Below are positions 17,688 to 26,407 of a stretch of DNA of 55,822 nt, piece after piece. The first letter of the stretch is position 1. Each line of letters opens with the position of its first letter. A program made the translations under genes and the position numbers. Below the pieces are notes generated by a model that did not search any database, was not told the DNA's origin, and saw nothing but the letters and a program-made list of their open reading frames with translations. Source of the DNA: Coprenecus sp964640305 (GTDB lineage Bacteria; Bacteroidota; Bacteroidia; Bacteroidales; UBA932); assembly GCA_964640305.1 (NCBI GenBank), contig CAZXFF010000008.1:1-55822 (forward strand). Direction: 5' to 3'.

Positions 17688-17702
17688 TTCATGCTAACTT
17701 CG
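17672..17702 (+). promoter_or_regulatory. Promoter of the transketolase-lolD operon
   Basis: TTTG at 17672-17675, 19 nt, then TAACTTCG at 17695-17702 differs from consensus by one base in the -7 box. The ATG is 19 nt further on. An alternative full -7 box, TACTTTTG, lies at 17668-17675. Confidence 0.5.
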
Positions 17703-17721
17703 CTGGATAAACTATCGTAAT

Positions 17722-18582
17722 ATGCAGAACACAGAACAGTTGGCAGCCATTGCCTCGCAAGTAAGAAGAGATATTATAAGGATGGTTACCGCAGCAGGAT
17801 CAGGCCATCCCGGTGGATCTTTGGGCAGTACGGATTTCATCACTGCACTTTTCTTCAGAATAATGAAACAGTCTCCGGAACAATGGGACAGAAGCGGTGC
17901 CGGACAGGACATGTTTTTCCTGTCTGCAGGACATATGGCCCCGCTTCTTTACAGCATCCTGGCAAGGGCAGGATATTTCCCTATCGATGAAATGTCCACC
18001 CTCAGACAGTATGGTTCCCGCCTGCAGGGGCACCCTTCAAACAGCGACAGCATTCCTGGAATACACGTCCCTTCCGGGTCTCTGGGCCAAGGGCTCTCCG
18101 TTGCCTGCGGTGCAGCGCTTGCAAAGAAGATGGCAGGGGACAAGAACAACGTATACGTCCTGATAGGAGACGGTGAAAGCGAAGAAGGACAGATATGGGA
18201 AGCGGCGATGTTCGCAGCACATCACAAAGCCGACAATCTTATTGCCATGACCGACTGGAACCGTCAGCAGATCGACGGCACTGTCGATGACGTGATCGGG
18301 CTCGGAGATCTGGAATCCAAATGGAGAGCATTCGGATGGGAATGCATCGTGGCTGACGGCAACAATATGGACTCAGTCCTGGAAGCCTTTGCCAAAGCAA
18401 AAGACCTGTCCGGAAAAGGCAAACCGATCATGATACTTTTCAGGACTGAAATGGGACATGGTGTGGACTTCATGAGAGGGACCAACAAATGGCATGGTAA
18501 GGCACCTTCAAAAGAGCAGGAAACAGAAGCCCTGGCCCAACTGAAGGAAACCCTGGGTGACTTCAGGTTCCCGAATTTATAG
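17722..18582 (+). CDS. Transketolase, N-terminal subunit
   Basis: Encodes 286 residues, the thiamine-diphosphate-binding half of a split transketolase. It has the early motif GSGHPGGSLG and the ThDP/Mg site GDGESEEGQIWEA with the later MTDWN. The protein transfers two-carbon ketol units in the non-oxidative pentose phosphate pathway and needs the C-terminal subunit encoded 30 nt downstream. Splitting into two genes is a known form, and both halves here are full length with their own starts, so this is not a frameshift. It leads a six-gene run ending with lolD. Confidence 0.95.
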   Translation: MQNTEQLAAIASQVRRDIIRMVTAAGSGHPGGSLGSTDFITALFFRIMKQSPEQWDRSGAGQDMFFLSAGHMAPLLYSILARAGYFPIDEMSTLRQYGSRLQGHPSNSDSIPGIHVPSGSLGQGLSVACGAALAKKMAGDKNNVYVLIGDGESEEGQIWEAAMFAAHHKADNLIAMTDWNRQQIDGTVDDVIGLGDLESKWRAFGWECIVADGNNMDSVLEAFAKAKDLSGKGKPIMILFRTEMGHGVDFMRGTNKWHGKAPSKEQETEALAQLKETLGDFRFPNL

Positions 18583-18612
18583 ATTTTCAACAATTTTTAG
18601 CTGTCAAAGATT

Positions 18613-19581
18613 ATGTCATCAATAATAAACAGATTCGTAAATAGCGGAAACAAAGACACCCGCTCAGGATTCGGAGCAGGCCTGCTCGAACTCGGACGCA
18701 CCAACCCCAAGGTAGTGGCATTGTGCGCAGACCTTGCCGGTTCTCTGAAAATGGATGCTTTCATCAAAGAGTTTCCAGAAAGGTTCTTCCAGTGCGGTAT
18801 AGCAGAAGCCAACATGGTGAGTGCAGCTGCCGGCATGTCCCTCAACGGTTACATACCCTTCGCAGGATCTTTTGCCAACTTTGTCACTTCCCGCGTATAT
18901 GACCAGATACGCCAGTGCGTGTCATACGGAAACACCAATGTGAAAATCGCGGCATCCCATGCCGGCATTACACTCGGTGAAGACGGAGCTACACATCAGG
19001 TAATGGAAGATATCGGAATGATGAGAATGCTTCCGCACATGACTGTCATCAATCCTTGCGACTTTAACCAGACAAAAGCGGCAACCATAGCAGCCGCCGC
19101 ATGGAACGGTCCGGTTTACCTGCGGTTCGGACGCCCTTCTGTCCCTAACTTCACTCCTGAAGACCAGAAATTCGAAATCGGCAAAGCGCTCAAACTTGTC
19201 GACGGAAAGGACGTTTCCATCTTTGCCACAGGCCACATGGTATGGGAAGCCATAAAAGCGGCCGATGAACTGGAATCCAAGGGAATCAATGCCGAGGTCA
19301 TAGACATACACACCATAAAGCCTCTGGATGTAGAAGCTGTACTCTGTTCTGTAGCCAAAACAGGAGCGGCAGTCACAGCCGAAGAGCATCTGATTGCAGG
19401 CGGACTCGGGGAACTCATAGCCGGAGTACTTGCAGTCAACAGCCCTTGCCATGTCGAATTCGTTGCAGTGAATGACAAGTTCGGGCAGAGCGGTACACCT
19501 GCAAGGCTCCTGAAAGAATATGGCCTTGATTCAGAAAATATCGTAAAAGCAGCATTAAAAGCCATCGGACGGAAAAAGTAG
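18613..19581 (+). CDS. Transketolase, C-terminal subunit
   Basis: Encodes 322 residues. It contains the pyrimidine-binding domain (RFFQCGIAEANMVSAAAGM, with the conserved Glu of that segment) and the C-terminal transketolase domain (about 190-320, VIDIHTIKPLD). It pairs with the preceding N-terminal subunit to form the active enzyme. The closest alternative, a DXS-type enzyme, is unlikely because its N-terminal half would be fused and longer. The next gene, an ECF sigma factor, begins 11 nt later. Confidence 0.95.
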   Translation: MSSIINRFVNSGNKDTRSGFGAGLLELGRTNPKVVALCADLAGSLKMDAFIKEFPERFFQCGIAEANMVSAAAGMSLNGYIPFAGSFANFVTSRVYDQIRQCVSYGNTNVKIAASHAGITLGEDGATHQVMEDIGMMRMLPHMTVINPCDFNQTKAATIAAAAWNGPVYLRFGRPSVPNFTPEDQKFEIGKALKLVDGKDVSIFATGHMVWEAIKAADELESKGINAEVIDIHTIKPLDVEAVLCSVAKTGAAVTAEEHLIAGGLGELIAGVLAVNSPCHVEFVAVNDKFGQSGTPARLLKEYGLDSENIVKAALKAIGRKK

Positions 19582-19592
19582 TACAATAAGGG

Positions 19593-20144
19593 ATGGATAT
19601 CACTGACGACAAAGATATCCTGGAGGCATTCCGGGATGTGGAAAAGAGGGACTACGCATTCAACCTTCTGGTCAGGAAATATTCACCCAGACTGTACAGC
19701 CATATACGTAAAATGGTAAACAGCCATGACGAGGCAGACGATCTGCTTCAGAATACACTTATCAAGATATGGAGGAGTCTTCCTGATTTCCGGGAAGACT
19801 CCGGATTATATACATGGCTATACAGAATTGCTACAAATGAGACGCTCAACTTCCTCAGAAGGGAAAGACTGAGATGTTCTCTCTCCCTCACAAGTTACTC
19901 AAGTCTGGTGGACAGCAGACTTGAGGCTGACGAGAACTTCGACGGTGATGAAATACAGAGGAAACTGTACCTGGCTGTCAGAAAGCTTCCCCCGAAGCAG
20001 ATGGCGGTATTCAACCTCAAATACTTCGAAGATCTGAAATACGAAGAGATCGTTGCCATTCTGGGAGGAACAGTGGGATCCCTGAAAGCCTCCTACCACC
20101 ATGCCCTTGCCAAAATAAAGGCAAGTTTGGAAAACACCGATTAA
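19593..20144 (+). CDS. ECF-type RNA polymerase sigma factor
   Basis: Encodes 183 residues. Region 2 is at about 20-95 (YSPRLYSHIRKMVNSHDEAD, then LLQNTLIKIWRSL and TWLYRIATNETLNFLRRER). Region 4 is at about 125-180 (LPPKQMAVFNLKYFEDLKYE, then SLKASYHHALAKIK). It lacks regions 1 and 3 and so is a group 4 sigma factor. The next two genes encode a membrane protein and a secreted Spy-like protein, a layout typical of a sigma/anti-sigma/envelope-sensor set. It would direct polymerase to envelope-stress genes, perhaps including its own operon. Regulon promoters cannot be named from this window. Confidence 0.95.
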   Translation: MDITDDKDILEAFRDVEKRDYAFNLLVRKYSPRLYSHIRKMVNSHDEADDLLQNTLIKIWRSLPDFREDSGLYTWLYRIATNETLNFLRRERLRCSLSLTSYSSLVDSRLEADENFDGDEIQRKLYLAVRKLPPKQMAVFNLKYFEDLKYEEIVAILGGTVGSLKASYHHALAKIKASLENTD

Positions 20145-20176
20145 TCCTTTTGCAAATTATATTGTCTAAACGGTAT

Positions 20177-20632
20177 ATGACAGAAAACAGAGACATATTG
20201 GATGATAAAAAGCTGAAGGAATTCCCTTTCAAGATACCTGCAGGCTATTTTGACTCTTTGGAGGACAGGATACGCGAATCCGCAGGGAATTCAGGTGTTT
20301 CCGGAAAGACGGTTATCATGTGGATCAAACCGGCCGTCCTCCTATGCGCCATGTTCCTGATAATTGCAGGACTGGGACTTGCAGCATCCAAACTGACCGG
20401 TTTGCTGTACCATGACCCGCTGGCAAGTGAGGACCCCATCTTCGCCCTCATAGAAGAAGGATATCTGGACAGCCGCTTCATTTATTCCCATTACGACGAG
20501 ATCGATCTCAATGAGGAACTGAGCAACATGCTTGAAGACACTGACGGGCTGGAGAATACTGTCCGGACAGCTGTAGAACAAAGTATCAAAGAGGAAGAAC
20601 TAATTGAATTCATTTTTAAAACAGAAGAATAA
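20177..20632 (+). CDS. Single-pass membrane protein, likely anti-sigma factor
   Basis: Encodes 151 residues from the ATG at 20177; the longer version needs a TTG. Residues 1-45 are cytoplasmic, with FKIPAGYFDSLEDRI, a phrase common in small Bacteroidetes proteins encoded after ECF sigma genes. One membrane helix lies at about 50-75 (AVLLCAMFLIIAGLGLAAS), and the acidic remainder would be periplasmic. There is no zinc-binding ZAS motif (HxxxCxxC). The position straight after the sigma gene suggests that it holds the sigma factor at the membrane; this is inferred. Confidence 0.7.
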   Translation: MTENRDILDDKKLKEFPFKIPAGYFDSLEDRIRESAGNSGVSGKTVIMWIKPAVLLCAMFLIIAGLGLAASKLTGLLYHDPLASEDPIFALIEEGYLDSRFIYSHYDEIDLNEELSNMLEDTDGLENTVRTAVEQSIKEEELIEFIFKTEE

Positions 20633-20637
20633 GAATC

Positions 20638-21117
20638 ATGTCACAATCCCGCATAATATCACTGGTCGCCCTGATGCTGTTTTTATCGACAGCTGCCATA
20701 TCCCAGCCGAAAGACAATCCCAGCAAACAGGATAAGGACAAGAGAATGGAGCAGTTCCAAAGTGCAAAGGTTGCATTTTTCACTGCACAGCTGGAGCTCA
20801 CGACAGAAGAAGCCGAAAAATTCTGGCCTGTGTACAACAAATATTGGGAGGCACGTTCGAAAGAACACAGGGCAGGACGCAGCATCTTCCGCAGAATACA
20901 GGAAGCGACCTCCAGCAAATCGGTTTCCGACGTGGAAATGAAAAGCCTTATGCTTGAATGGCAAAACCATCACCAGCGGGAGTTCGATATCGAGAAACTT
21001 TATCTGGAAGAATTCTACAGAATCCTGCCGGTCAGGAAAGTCCTGAAAATATATGTCGCCGAAGAGGACTTCAGGGTCAAAATGATAAACATGTGGAAAA
21101 AGCCGAAACATGATTAA
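20638..21117 (+). CDS. Periplasmic Spy/CpxP-like protein
   Basis: Encodes 159 residues with a signal peptide (1-22, ending AAISQ). The mature protein is all helical and charged. It contains LTTEEAEKFWPVYNKYW, a variant of the LTxxQ-type motif of Spy/CpxP periplasmic chaperones and sensors. It begins 5 nt after the presumed anti-sigma gene and overlaps lolD by 8 nt. By analogy with CpxP and Spy it may bind unfolded periplasmic proteins and relay that state to the membrane protein. The homology is weak and rests on the helical pattern, the motif and the context. Confidence 0.72.
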   Translation: MSQSRIISLVALMLFLSTAAISQPKDNPSKQDKDKRMEQFQSAKVAFFTAQLELTTEEAEKFWPVYNKYWEARSKEHRAGRSIFRRIQEATSSKSVSDVEMKSLMLEWQNHHQREFDIEKLYLEEFYRILPVRKVLKIYVAEEDFRVKMINMWKKPKHD

Positions 21118-21763
21118 AGCTGTAGGCATAACCAAATCTTTCGGTCCTGTCAATGTGCTCAAAGGAATAGATTTCGAGGCAAGGACCGGGGAAGTAGTAT
21201 CGATAGTAGGAGCCAGCGGAGCCGGTAAATCCACACTTCTTCAGATTCTGGGATCCCTTTCCGTACCCGACAGCGGAAATGTGCTTATTGACGGGACAGA
21301 TATTTTCAGCCTGTCTTCAGATGCCTTGTCCGGTTTCCGTAACAGGAAAATCGGATTTGTGTTCCAGTTCCACCACCTGCTCCCGGAATTCACAGCAGAA
21401 GAGAACGTAATGATTCCCGCGATGATTGCGGGCACAAAAGAAAGTGTATCGCGCAGAAAAGCAGCAGCCATTCTCGAAGAAATGGGCCTTGAGGAGAGAA
21501 AGACGCACAAACCTTCGGAACTTTCAGGAGGTGAACAGCAGAGGGTCGCCATTGCCAGAGCAATTATCAACAATCCGACCGTCCTCTTTGCAGACGAACC
21601 TTCCGGGAACCTGGACAGCAACACAAAGAAAGACATCCATCAGCTTTTCTTCAATCTGCGGGACAAATACGGGCTTACCGTAGTAATCGTTACGCATGAT
21701 CCGGAACTTGCCAGAATGTCAGACCGCATGCTTGAAATGAAAGACGGTCTTTTCTGCAGATAA
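21110..21763 (+). CDS. lolD: Lipoprotein-release ABC ATPase (LolD)
   Basis: Encodes a 217-residue ABC ATPase with Walker A GASGAGKS, the Q-loop, signature LSGGEQQRVAIARA, Walker B VLFADEP and the switch histidine in VTHDPE. The length and overall sequence fit the LolD/MacB-type ATPase that, with LolC/E-type permeases, extracts lipoproteins from the inner membrane. No permease gene is adjacent; the MacB-type permease at 29528-30802 is a possible but unproven partner. Overlap with the Spy-like gene ties lipoprotein export to the ECF sigma module. Confidence 0.85.
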   Translation: MIKAVGITKSFGPVNVLKGIDFEARTGEVVSIVGASGAGKSTLLQILGSLSVPDSGNVLIDGTDIFSLSSDALSGFRNRKIGFVFQFHHLLPEFTAEENVMIPAMIAGTKESVSRRKAAAILEEMGLEERKTHKPSELSGGEQQRVAIARAIINNPTVLFADEPSGNLDSNTKKDIHQLFFNLRDKYGLTVVIVTHDPELARMSDRMLEMKDGLFCR

Positions 21764-21789
21764 TACAGAGCAATTTCCGGCCTGATGTC

Positions 21790-21820
21790 TTGCACTTCTT
21801 ATCTTTAATTTTTATATTTG
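21790..21820 (+). promoter_or_regulatory. Promoter of the EF-G paralogue gene
   Basis: TTG at 21790-21792, 20 nt, then TATATTTG at 21813-21820. The leader to the ATG is about 57 nt and AT-rich. Confidence 0.65.
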
Positions 21821-21877
21821 CTCTCTATGTTCACGAATATAGGAATTAACCATTAACAATTATAACTTTAAAGACAC

Positions 21878-24031
21878 ATGAAAACCTACCAGACCGGAAA
21901 CATTAGAAACGTGGTGCTTTTGGGAAGCTCTAAATCCGGGAAGACAACCTTGTCCGAAGCCATGATGTTCGAAGGCAAGGTCATTGACCGCAGAGGATCC
22001 GTAGAAGCTAAGAACACTATCAGCGACAACACAGAAATAGAACAGATCAACCAGCGTTCAATCTTTTCAACTCCACTGTATACGGAGTTCATGGACACGA
22101 AATTCAATATCGTGGATACTCCGGGTGCTGATGACTACATAGGAGGTGTGATTTCCGCATTCAAGGTTACCGACTCCGGTATCCTTGTTGTGAATGCCCA
22201 GCAGGGTGTAGAAGTCGGCACGGAAATCTTCGCAAGATACGCTGAAAACTACCATAAACCTTTGGTTATAGCCATCAACCAGCTCGATGCCGACAAGTCC
22301 AACTGGGAAAACACAGTCGACTCCCTTAAACAGGCATTCGGCAGCAAGGTTGTACTGATCCAGTTCCCCGTGACAACCGGTGCCGGATTCAATTCATTCG
22401 TGGACGTCCTTAAAGGCAAACTGTATTCCTTCAAGGATGAAAACGGTACCAGAGTCGAATCTGAAATTCCAGCAGAACTTCAGGATGCAGCCAATGAACT
22501 CAAGGCTTCCCTGATGGAAATAGCTGCTGAAAGCAACGAAGAACTTATGGAAAAATACTTCGAAGCAGGCGAGCTCTCCCATGAAGACATGATCAAAGGC
22601 CTGAATCTCGGATTCCTGTCTGGAGCCATCATGCCTACATTCTGTCTCTCTGCCAAGAAGGACATCGGAGTAAAACGACTGATGGAATTTGTCATCAATG
22701 TAGCCCCTTCTCCAGCAGAAGACAAGGAACCCACCAAGGACGGGAAGGAACTTCCTTGTGACGTCAACGGTGCAACCTCCATCTTCATATACAAGAATGC
22801 TCTCGAACAGCACCTCGGAGACGTCTCCTACTTCAAGGTAATGTCCGGAAAACTGACAGAAGGCATGGACCTCATCAATCCTGAAACAGGAAACAAAGAA
22901 AGGATTTCCGCAATATATGCAGTAGCCGGCAAAAAGAGGGAAAAAGTTTCCGAAATGGTTGCAGGAGACATAGGATGCACTGTTAAACTGAAATCAGTCA
23001 AGTCAAACCAGACTCTCTGCACTCCTGGACAGGAAATAGTCATCGCCCCGATCGTATACCCGCAGGCCAAGTTCCGTACAGCCATAAAGGCAGTTGATGA
23101 AAAGGACGAAGAAAAGCTGGGTGAAATCCTGAACAAGGCAGCTGCGGAAGATCCAACATACATCGTACAGTATGCAAAGGAACTGAAACAGACAATCCTC
23201 AGCGGACAGGGAGAACAGCACATCAACATCCTCAAATGGCAGATCAACAACGTCTATAAGATGGAAGTCGAATTCATGGCACCTAGGATTTCCTACCGCG
23301 AGACAATCACCAAGGTGGCTGCTGCCAACTACCGTCACAAAAAGCAGTCCGGTGGTGCAGGACAATTCGGCGAGGTTCACCTCCTACTGGAACCTTTCGT
23401 GGAAGGAGCACCACAGAACAACCGCTTCAAAGTGGATGGAAGGGAAATGATCCTCAACATTAAAGGCAAGGAAGAATACACAATGGACTGGGGCGGAAAA
23501 CTGGAATTCTACAACTGTATCGTCGGTGGTGCAATCGATGCCCGCTTCATGCCCGCAATCCTTAAAGGTATCATGGAAAAAATGGAAGAAGGTCCTCTGA
23601 CCGGTTCATACGCCCGCGACATCCGCGTTTATGTGTATGACGGTAAGATGCACCCCGTTGACTCCAACGAAATTTCCTTCAAGCTGGCTGCAAGAAATGC
23701 ATTCAAGGAAGCATTCCGCAATGCCGGCCCCAAGATTATGGAACCCATCTGCAATATTGAAATCATGGTACCAGGAGAATATATGGGTGATGTAATGTCC
23801 GATCTCCAGGGACGCCGTGCGATGATAGAAGGAATGAGCAGCGTAAAAGGATTTGAAGTCCTGAAAGCAAGGGTACCTCTTGCCGAGCTGTACAAATACT
23901 CCACATCCCTCAGCTCCCTGACCTCCGGTAGAGCTTCATTTACAATGGAGTTTGCAGAATACCAGCAGGTTCCTTCAGACGTTCAGGAAAAGCTCCTGAA
24001 AGCATATCAGGAAGAAGAAAAAGAAGAATAA
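21878..24031 (+). CDS. EF-G paralogue lacking the catalytic histidine (EF-G2 type)
   Basis: Encodes a 717-residue protein with the full EF-G domain layout. G1 is GSSKSGKT and G4 is NQLD in place of NKxD. Switch I lacks the RGITI segment and reads EQINQRSIFST. The G3 motif is DTPGADDY (80-87), so the histidine of DTPGH that drives GTP hydrolysis is alanine (84). Domains III-V continue to residue 717, including the domain IV loop GGAGQFGEV. A Bacteroides EF-G2 has been reported to translocate without GTPase activity and to matter under carbon starvation and in gut colonisation. This gene looks like its orthologue, which is inferred from the residues above. It is transcribed alone, with a promoter and a strong terminator. 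Confidence 0.9.
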   Translation: MKTYQTGNIRNVVLLGSSKSGKTTLSEAMMFEGKVIDRRGSVEAKNTISDNTEIEQINQRSIFSTPLYTEFMDTKFNIVDTPGADDYIGGVISAFKVTDSGILVVNAQQGVEVGTEIFARYAENYHKPLVIAINQLDADKSNWENTVDSLKQAFGSKVVLIQFPVTTGAGFNSFVDVLKGKLYSFKDENGTRVESEIPAELQDAANELKASLMEIAAESNEELMEKYFEAGELSHEDMIKGLNLGFLSGAIMPTFCLSAKKDIGVKRLMEFVINVAPSPAEDKEPTKDGKELPCDVNGATSIFIYKNALEQHLGDVSYFKVMSGKLTEGMDLINPETGNKERISAIYAVAGKKREKVSEMVAGDIGCTVKLKSVKSNQTLCTPGQEIVIAPIVYPQAKFRTAIKAVDEKDEEKLGEILNKAAAEDPTYIVQYAKELKQTILSGQGEQHINILKWQINNVYKMEVEFMAPRISYRETITKVAAANYRHKKQSGGAGQFGEVHLLLEPFVEGAPQNNRFKVDGREMILNIKGKEEYTMDWGGKLEFYNCIVGGAIDARFMPAILKGIMEKMEEGPLTGSYARDIRVYVYDGKMHPVDSNEISFKLAARNAFKEAFRNAGPKIMEPICNIEIMVPGEYMGDVMSDLQGRRAMIEGMSSVKGFEVLKARVPLAELYKYSTSLSSLTSGRASFTMEFAEYQQVPSDVQEKLLKAYQEEEKEE

Positions 24032-24059
24032 CATTTCCCTTTTTCATGGAACTCTCTAC

Positions 24060-24094
24060 GGGATGTGCCGGTGCCGCCGGTACATCCCTTTTTT
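24060..24094 (+). terminator. Rho-independent terminator after the EF-G paralogue gene
   Basis: A 12-bp stem with one G-T wobble (left arm GGGATGTGCCGG, right arm CCGGTACATCCC) and a 5-nt loop is followed by six T. It lies inside the longest possible rnhB reading frame and so argues for the later rnhB start. Confidence 0.92.
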
Positions 24095-24137
24095 CAATAT
24101 TTCCGATAACACGAATAAATTTCAACTGAATTGCCGT

Positions 24138-24731
24138 ATGCTTGCTTCACATTATATGCCAGGGGTAAAGGAAGCCGGATGCGATGAAGCCGGACGAGGC
24201 TGTATCGCAGGACCTGTATTTGCATCCGCTGTCATTCTCCCTGAAGATTTCAAGGACCCTATCCTGAACGATTCCAAACAACTTTCTGCCGACAAACGGT
24301 ATAGACTACGCAAGATAATCGAGGCAAATGCGATAGACTTTGCAGTAGCAATGGTAAGCGCGGAAGAAATAGATTCAATGAATATTCTTCAGGCATCCAT
24401 CCACGCAATGCACAAAGCGTTGGACATGCTTAGGGTGCGTCCGGAATACATAATAGTGGACGGTAACAGATTCCACAGATACCGGGAAATCCCGTACACC
24501 TGCTTCGTAAAAGGAGACGGCCGCTTCCAGTCAATAGCAGCTGCTTCCGTTCTGGCAAAAACCTACAGGGATGACTTCATGAAAGAAGCCTCGGCAAACT
24601 ACCCGCAATACGGATGGGAGCAGAATTTCGGATACCCTACCAAAGCCCACCGGAAAGCAATAGAAAAGTACGGAATCTCCCCCCTGCACAGAAAGACATT
24701 CCGCCTACTTCCGGATCCTGTTCTCTTCTGA
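24138..24731 (+). CDS. rnhB: Ribonuclease HII
   Basis: Encodes 197 residues from the ATG at 24138, the usual RNase HII size; an upstream ATG at 24063 would run through the terminator hairpin. The catalytic motif GCDEAGRG, the Asp in YIIVDGNRF and SIAAASVLAKTYRD are present. The enzyme cuts RNA in RNA-DNA hybrids and removes single ribonucleotides from DNA. Its last 27 nt overlap the convergent histidine kinase gene on the opposite strand. Confidence 0.95.
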   Translation: MLASHYMPGVKEAGCDEAGRGCIAGPVFASAVILPEDFKDPILNDSKQLSADKRYRLRKIIEANAIDFAVAMVSAEEIDSMNILQASIHAMHKALDMLRVRPEYIIVDGNRFHRYREIPYTCFVKGDGRFQSIAAASVLAKTYRDDFMKEASANYPQYGWEQNFGYPTKAHRKAIEKYGISPLHRKTFRLLPDPVLF

Positions 24732-25661
24732 CCTGGAATCTTTCTTGGAAAGGGTAAATACAAACTCAAGACCTGTCGGATCCGCCTGCCTTGCAATTAT
24801 TGTCCCTCCATGCAGATTTACGGCGTTCTTGACAATGGAAAGCCCCAAACCTGTCCCTCCAAGTTTTCTGCTCCTTCCTTTGTCTATTCTGTAAAAACGT
24901 TCAAAAATCCTCTCCAGATGGATTTTTGCTATACCGACCCCATCATCTGCGACGGACAATTCATAGCTGTCAGCATCCTCGCCCGACAATCCGATGACCA
25001 CTTTTGTCCCTTTAGAATAGAAAATGGCATTTTCGATAAGATTATGGAATATCGAATACAGCAACTCCCTGTTTCCATAGAGCTGCAGACCTGCCGGCAG
25101 ATTGTCAATTATCCTGATACCTGGCTTGTCTGAAGAAGGCTGGACAGGCATAATATCCATTACGACCTCCGAAACAAGTTCCGAAAGCGAGAGCTGTTCC
25201 TTTTCTATCATGGAACCAGCTTCATCCATTCTGGTGATTGCAGAAAGATCCAAAAGGAGATTTGAGAGGCGCTGCGACTGTTCATAACACTTTCGGATAA
25301 ACATTTCTTTCTGGGCCTCAGAAAGGTTCCGATTGGTTATCAGTGTTTCAAGGTAACCGTTAATGCTGCTTACCGGAGTCTTCAGTTCATGATTGATATT
25401 CTGAGTCAACTGCTTCTTCTGACGGATATTGTCCTGTGATTCCATCGCAACCCTTTCTTTTGCAGCAATAAGGGAATCCTTATCCCTCGCAGAACGAGTC
25501 AACACTACTGTCAGCCTGTTGAGAAGACGTCCGAATCTGTCATCGTTGGGAAATTCCGGAAAGGTCTCATCCATAGGAGTTCCTTTCTCAGCCATATACA
25601 CCAGCTCCTCAAGCATTGAAAGGAGCTTTCTCCTGTACCTGTAGTGTCCGAAAAAGCGCAT
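24705..25661 (-). CDS. Soluble PhoR-like sensor histidine kinase
   Basis: Encodes 318 residues. The phosphoacceptor H-box is NHELKTPVSSI (His91), followed by an N-box (NLIENAIFYSKG), G1 (DDGVGI), F-box and G2 (GGTGLGLSIVKNAV). No membrane helix is present. The start codon is fixed 9 nt after the stop of the response regulator gene, so no N-terminal sensor is missing. It pairs with the PhoB-like regulator upstream, and the phosphate transporter gene heads the cluster, which points to phosphate control. With no membrane anchor it must sense through a partner, perhaps the PhoU-like tail of the transporter. That last point is inference. Confidence 0.9.
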   Translation of the reverse strand: MRFFGHYRYRRKLLSMLEELVYMAEKGTPMDETFPEFPNDDRFGRLLNRLTVVLTRSARDKDSLIAAKERVAMESQDNIRQKKQLTQNINHELKTPVSSINGYLETLITNRNLSEAQKEMFIRKCYEQSQRLSNLLLDLSAITRMDEAGSMIEKEQLSLSELVSEVVMDIMPVQPSSDKPGIRIIDNLPAGLQLYGNRELLYSIFHNLIENAIFYSKGTKVVIGLSGEDADSYELSVADDGVGIAKIHLERIFERFYRIDKGRSRKLGGTGLGLSIVKNAVNLHGGTIIARQADPTGLEFVFTLSKKDSRSEENRIRK

Positions 25662-25670
25662 TATGCAAAT

Positions 25671-26378
25671 CTATAAATCGAATCCGTACCCATAACCCTG
25701 ACGGGTTACTATGTATTTCCCGTAGTTGCCTATTTTTTTTCTGAGCCTGGTTATATTCACATCTATAGTCCGGTCCAGAACTATGACTTCATCACTCCAT
25801 ACATTCCTGAGGATTTCTTCCCTTGAAAAGACTCTTCCAGGATTCTTGATAAAGAGTATAAGTATCTCCATCTCCTTTTTGGTAAGCTGCATATCCTTTC
25901 CGTCCACATAACACTTGTGTCTCAGCAGATCCAGCCTCAGACCGTCAAACACTATCGTATCTTTCGGGGATACCGCTTCACCTGGTGTCAGTCTGGACAT
26001 TTCCACAGAAATGTTGTACCTTCTCAACACACTCTTTACTCTCGCAACCACCTCCCTTACGGAAAAAGGTTTGGAGATGTAGTCATCAGCACCTATGGTA
26101 AGCCCTGCAATCTTGTTGTCTTCAGTATCCTTTGCAGTACAGAAAATTATCGGTATAGAAGAAGTTGCCGGATCCTTCTTGAGCAGCTGCGCCATTTTGA
26201 AACCGCTCATGCCACCCATCATTACGTCCAGAAGTATCAGTGAATATGATGCTACGTCCATTTCCAGCGCCTGTTCCGCACTATAGGCAACATCCACTTC
26301 GTAACCTTCTATTTCCAAATTAAACTGGAGGATTTCACAAATTGATTCCTCGTCATCGACTATAAGTATCTTCTGCAT
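25671..26378 (-). CDS. PhoB/OmpR-family response regulator
   Basis: Encodes 235 residues. The receiver domain (1-120) has the acidic DDEE at 8-11, phosphoacceptor Asp51 (LILLDVMMGG) and the Lys in CTAKD. The winged-helix output domain is at about 135-232 (LTKKEMEILILFIKNPGRVF then REEILRNVW and the RTIDVNITRLRKKIG helix). It is followed 9 nt later by the kinase gene and preceded by the PiT phosphate transporter gene, supporting a PhoB-like role. A good -7 box lies immediately before its start, so it may also be transcribed separately. Confidence 0.93.
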   Translation of the reverse strand: MQKILIVDDEESICEILQFNLEIEGYEVDVAYSAEQALEMDVASYSLILLDVMMGGMSGFKMAQLLKKDPATSSIPIIFCTAKDTEDNKIAGLTIGADDYISKPFSVREVVARVKSVLRRYNISVEMSRLTPGEAVSPKDTIVFDGLRLDLLRHKCYVDGKDMQLTKKEMEILILFIKNPGRVFSREEILRNVWSDEVIVLDRTIDVNITRLRKKIGNYGKYIVTRQGYGYGFDL

Positions 26379-26382
26379 ACCG

Positions 26383-26390
26383 CAAATATA
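26383..26390 (-). promoter_or_regulatory. -7 box directly before the response regulator gene
   Basis: On the minus strand this is TATATTTG, ending 4 nt before the ATG at 26378. If used, the mRNA would have almost no leader. No matching -33 element is visible, so the site is uncertain. Confidence 0.35.
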
Positions 26391-26407
26391 GAAAAATATC
26401 CTATATC

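Noticed and set aside
17722..19581. Frameshifted single transketolase gene
   Set aside because: The halves have separate starts, a 30-nt gap and complete domains, matching the known split form.
24063..24137. Longer rnhB start
   Set aside because: It would cross a strong terminator hairpin and add residues not seen in the family.
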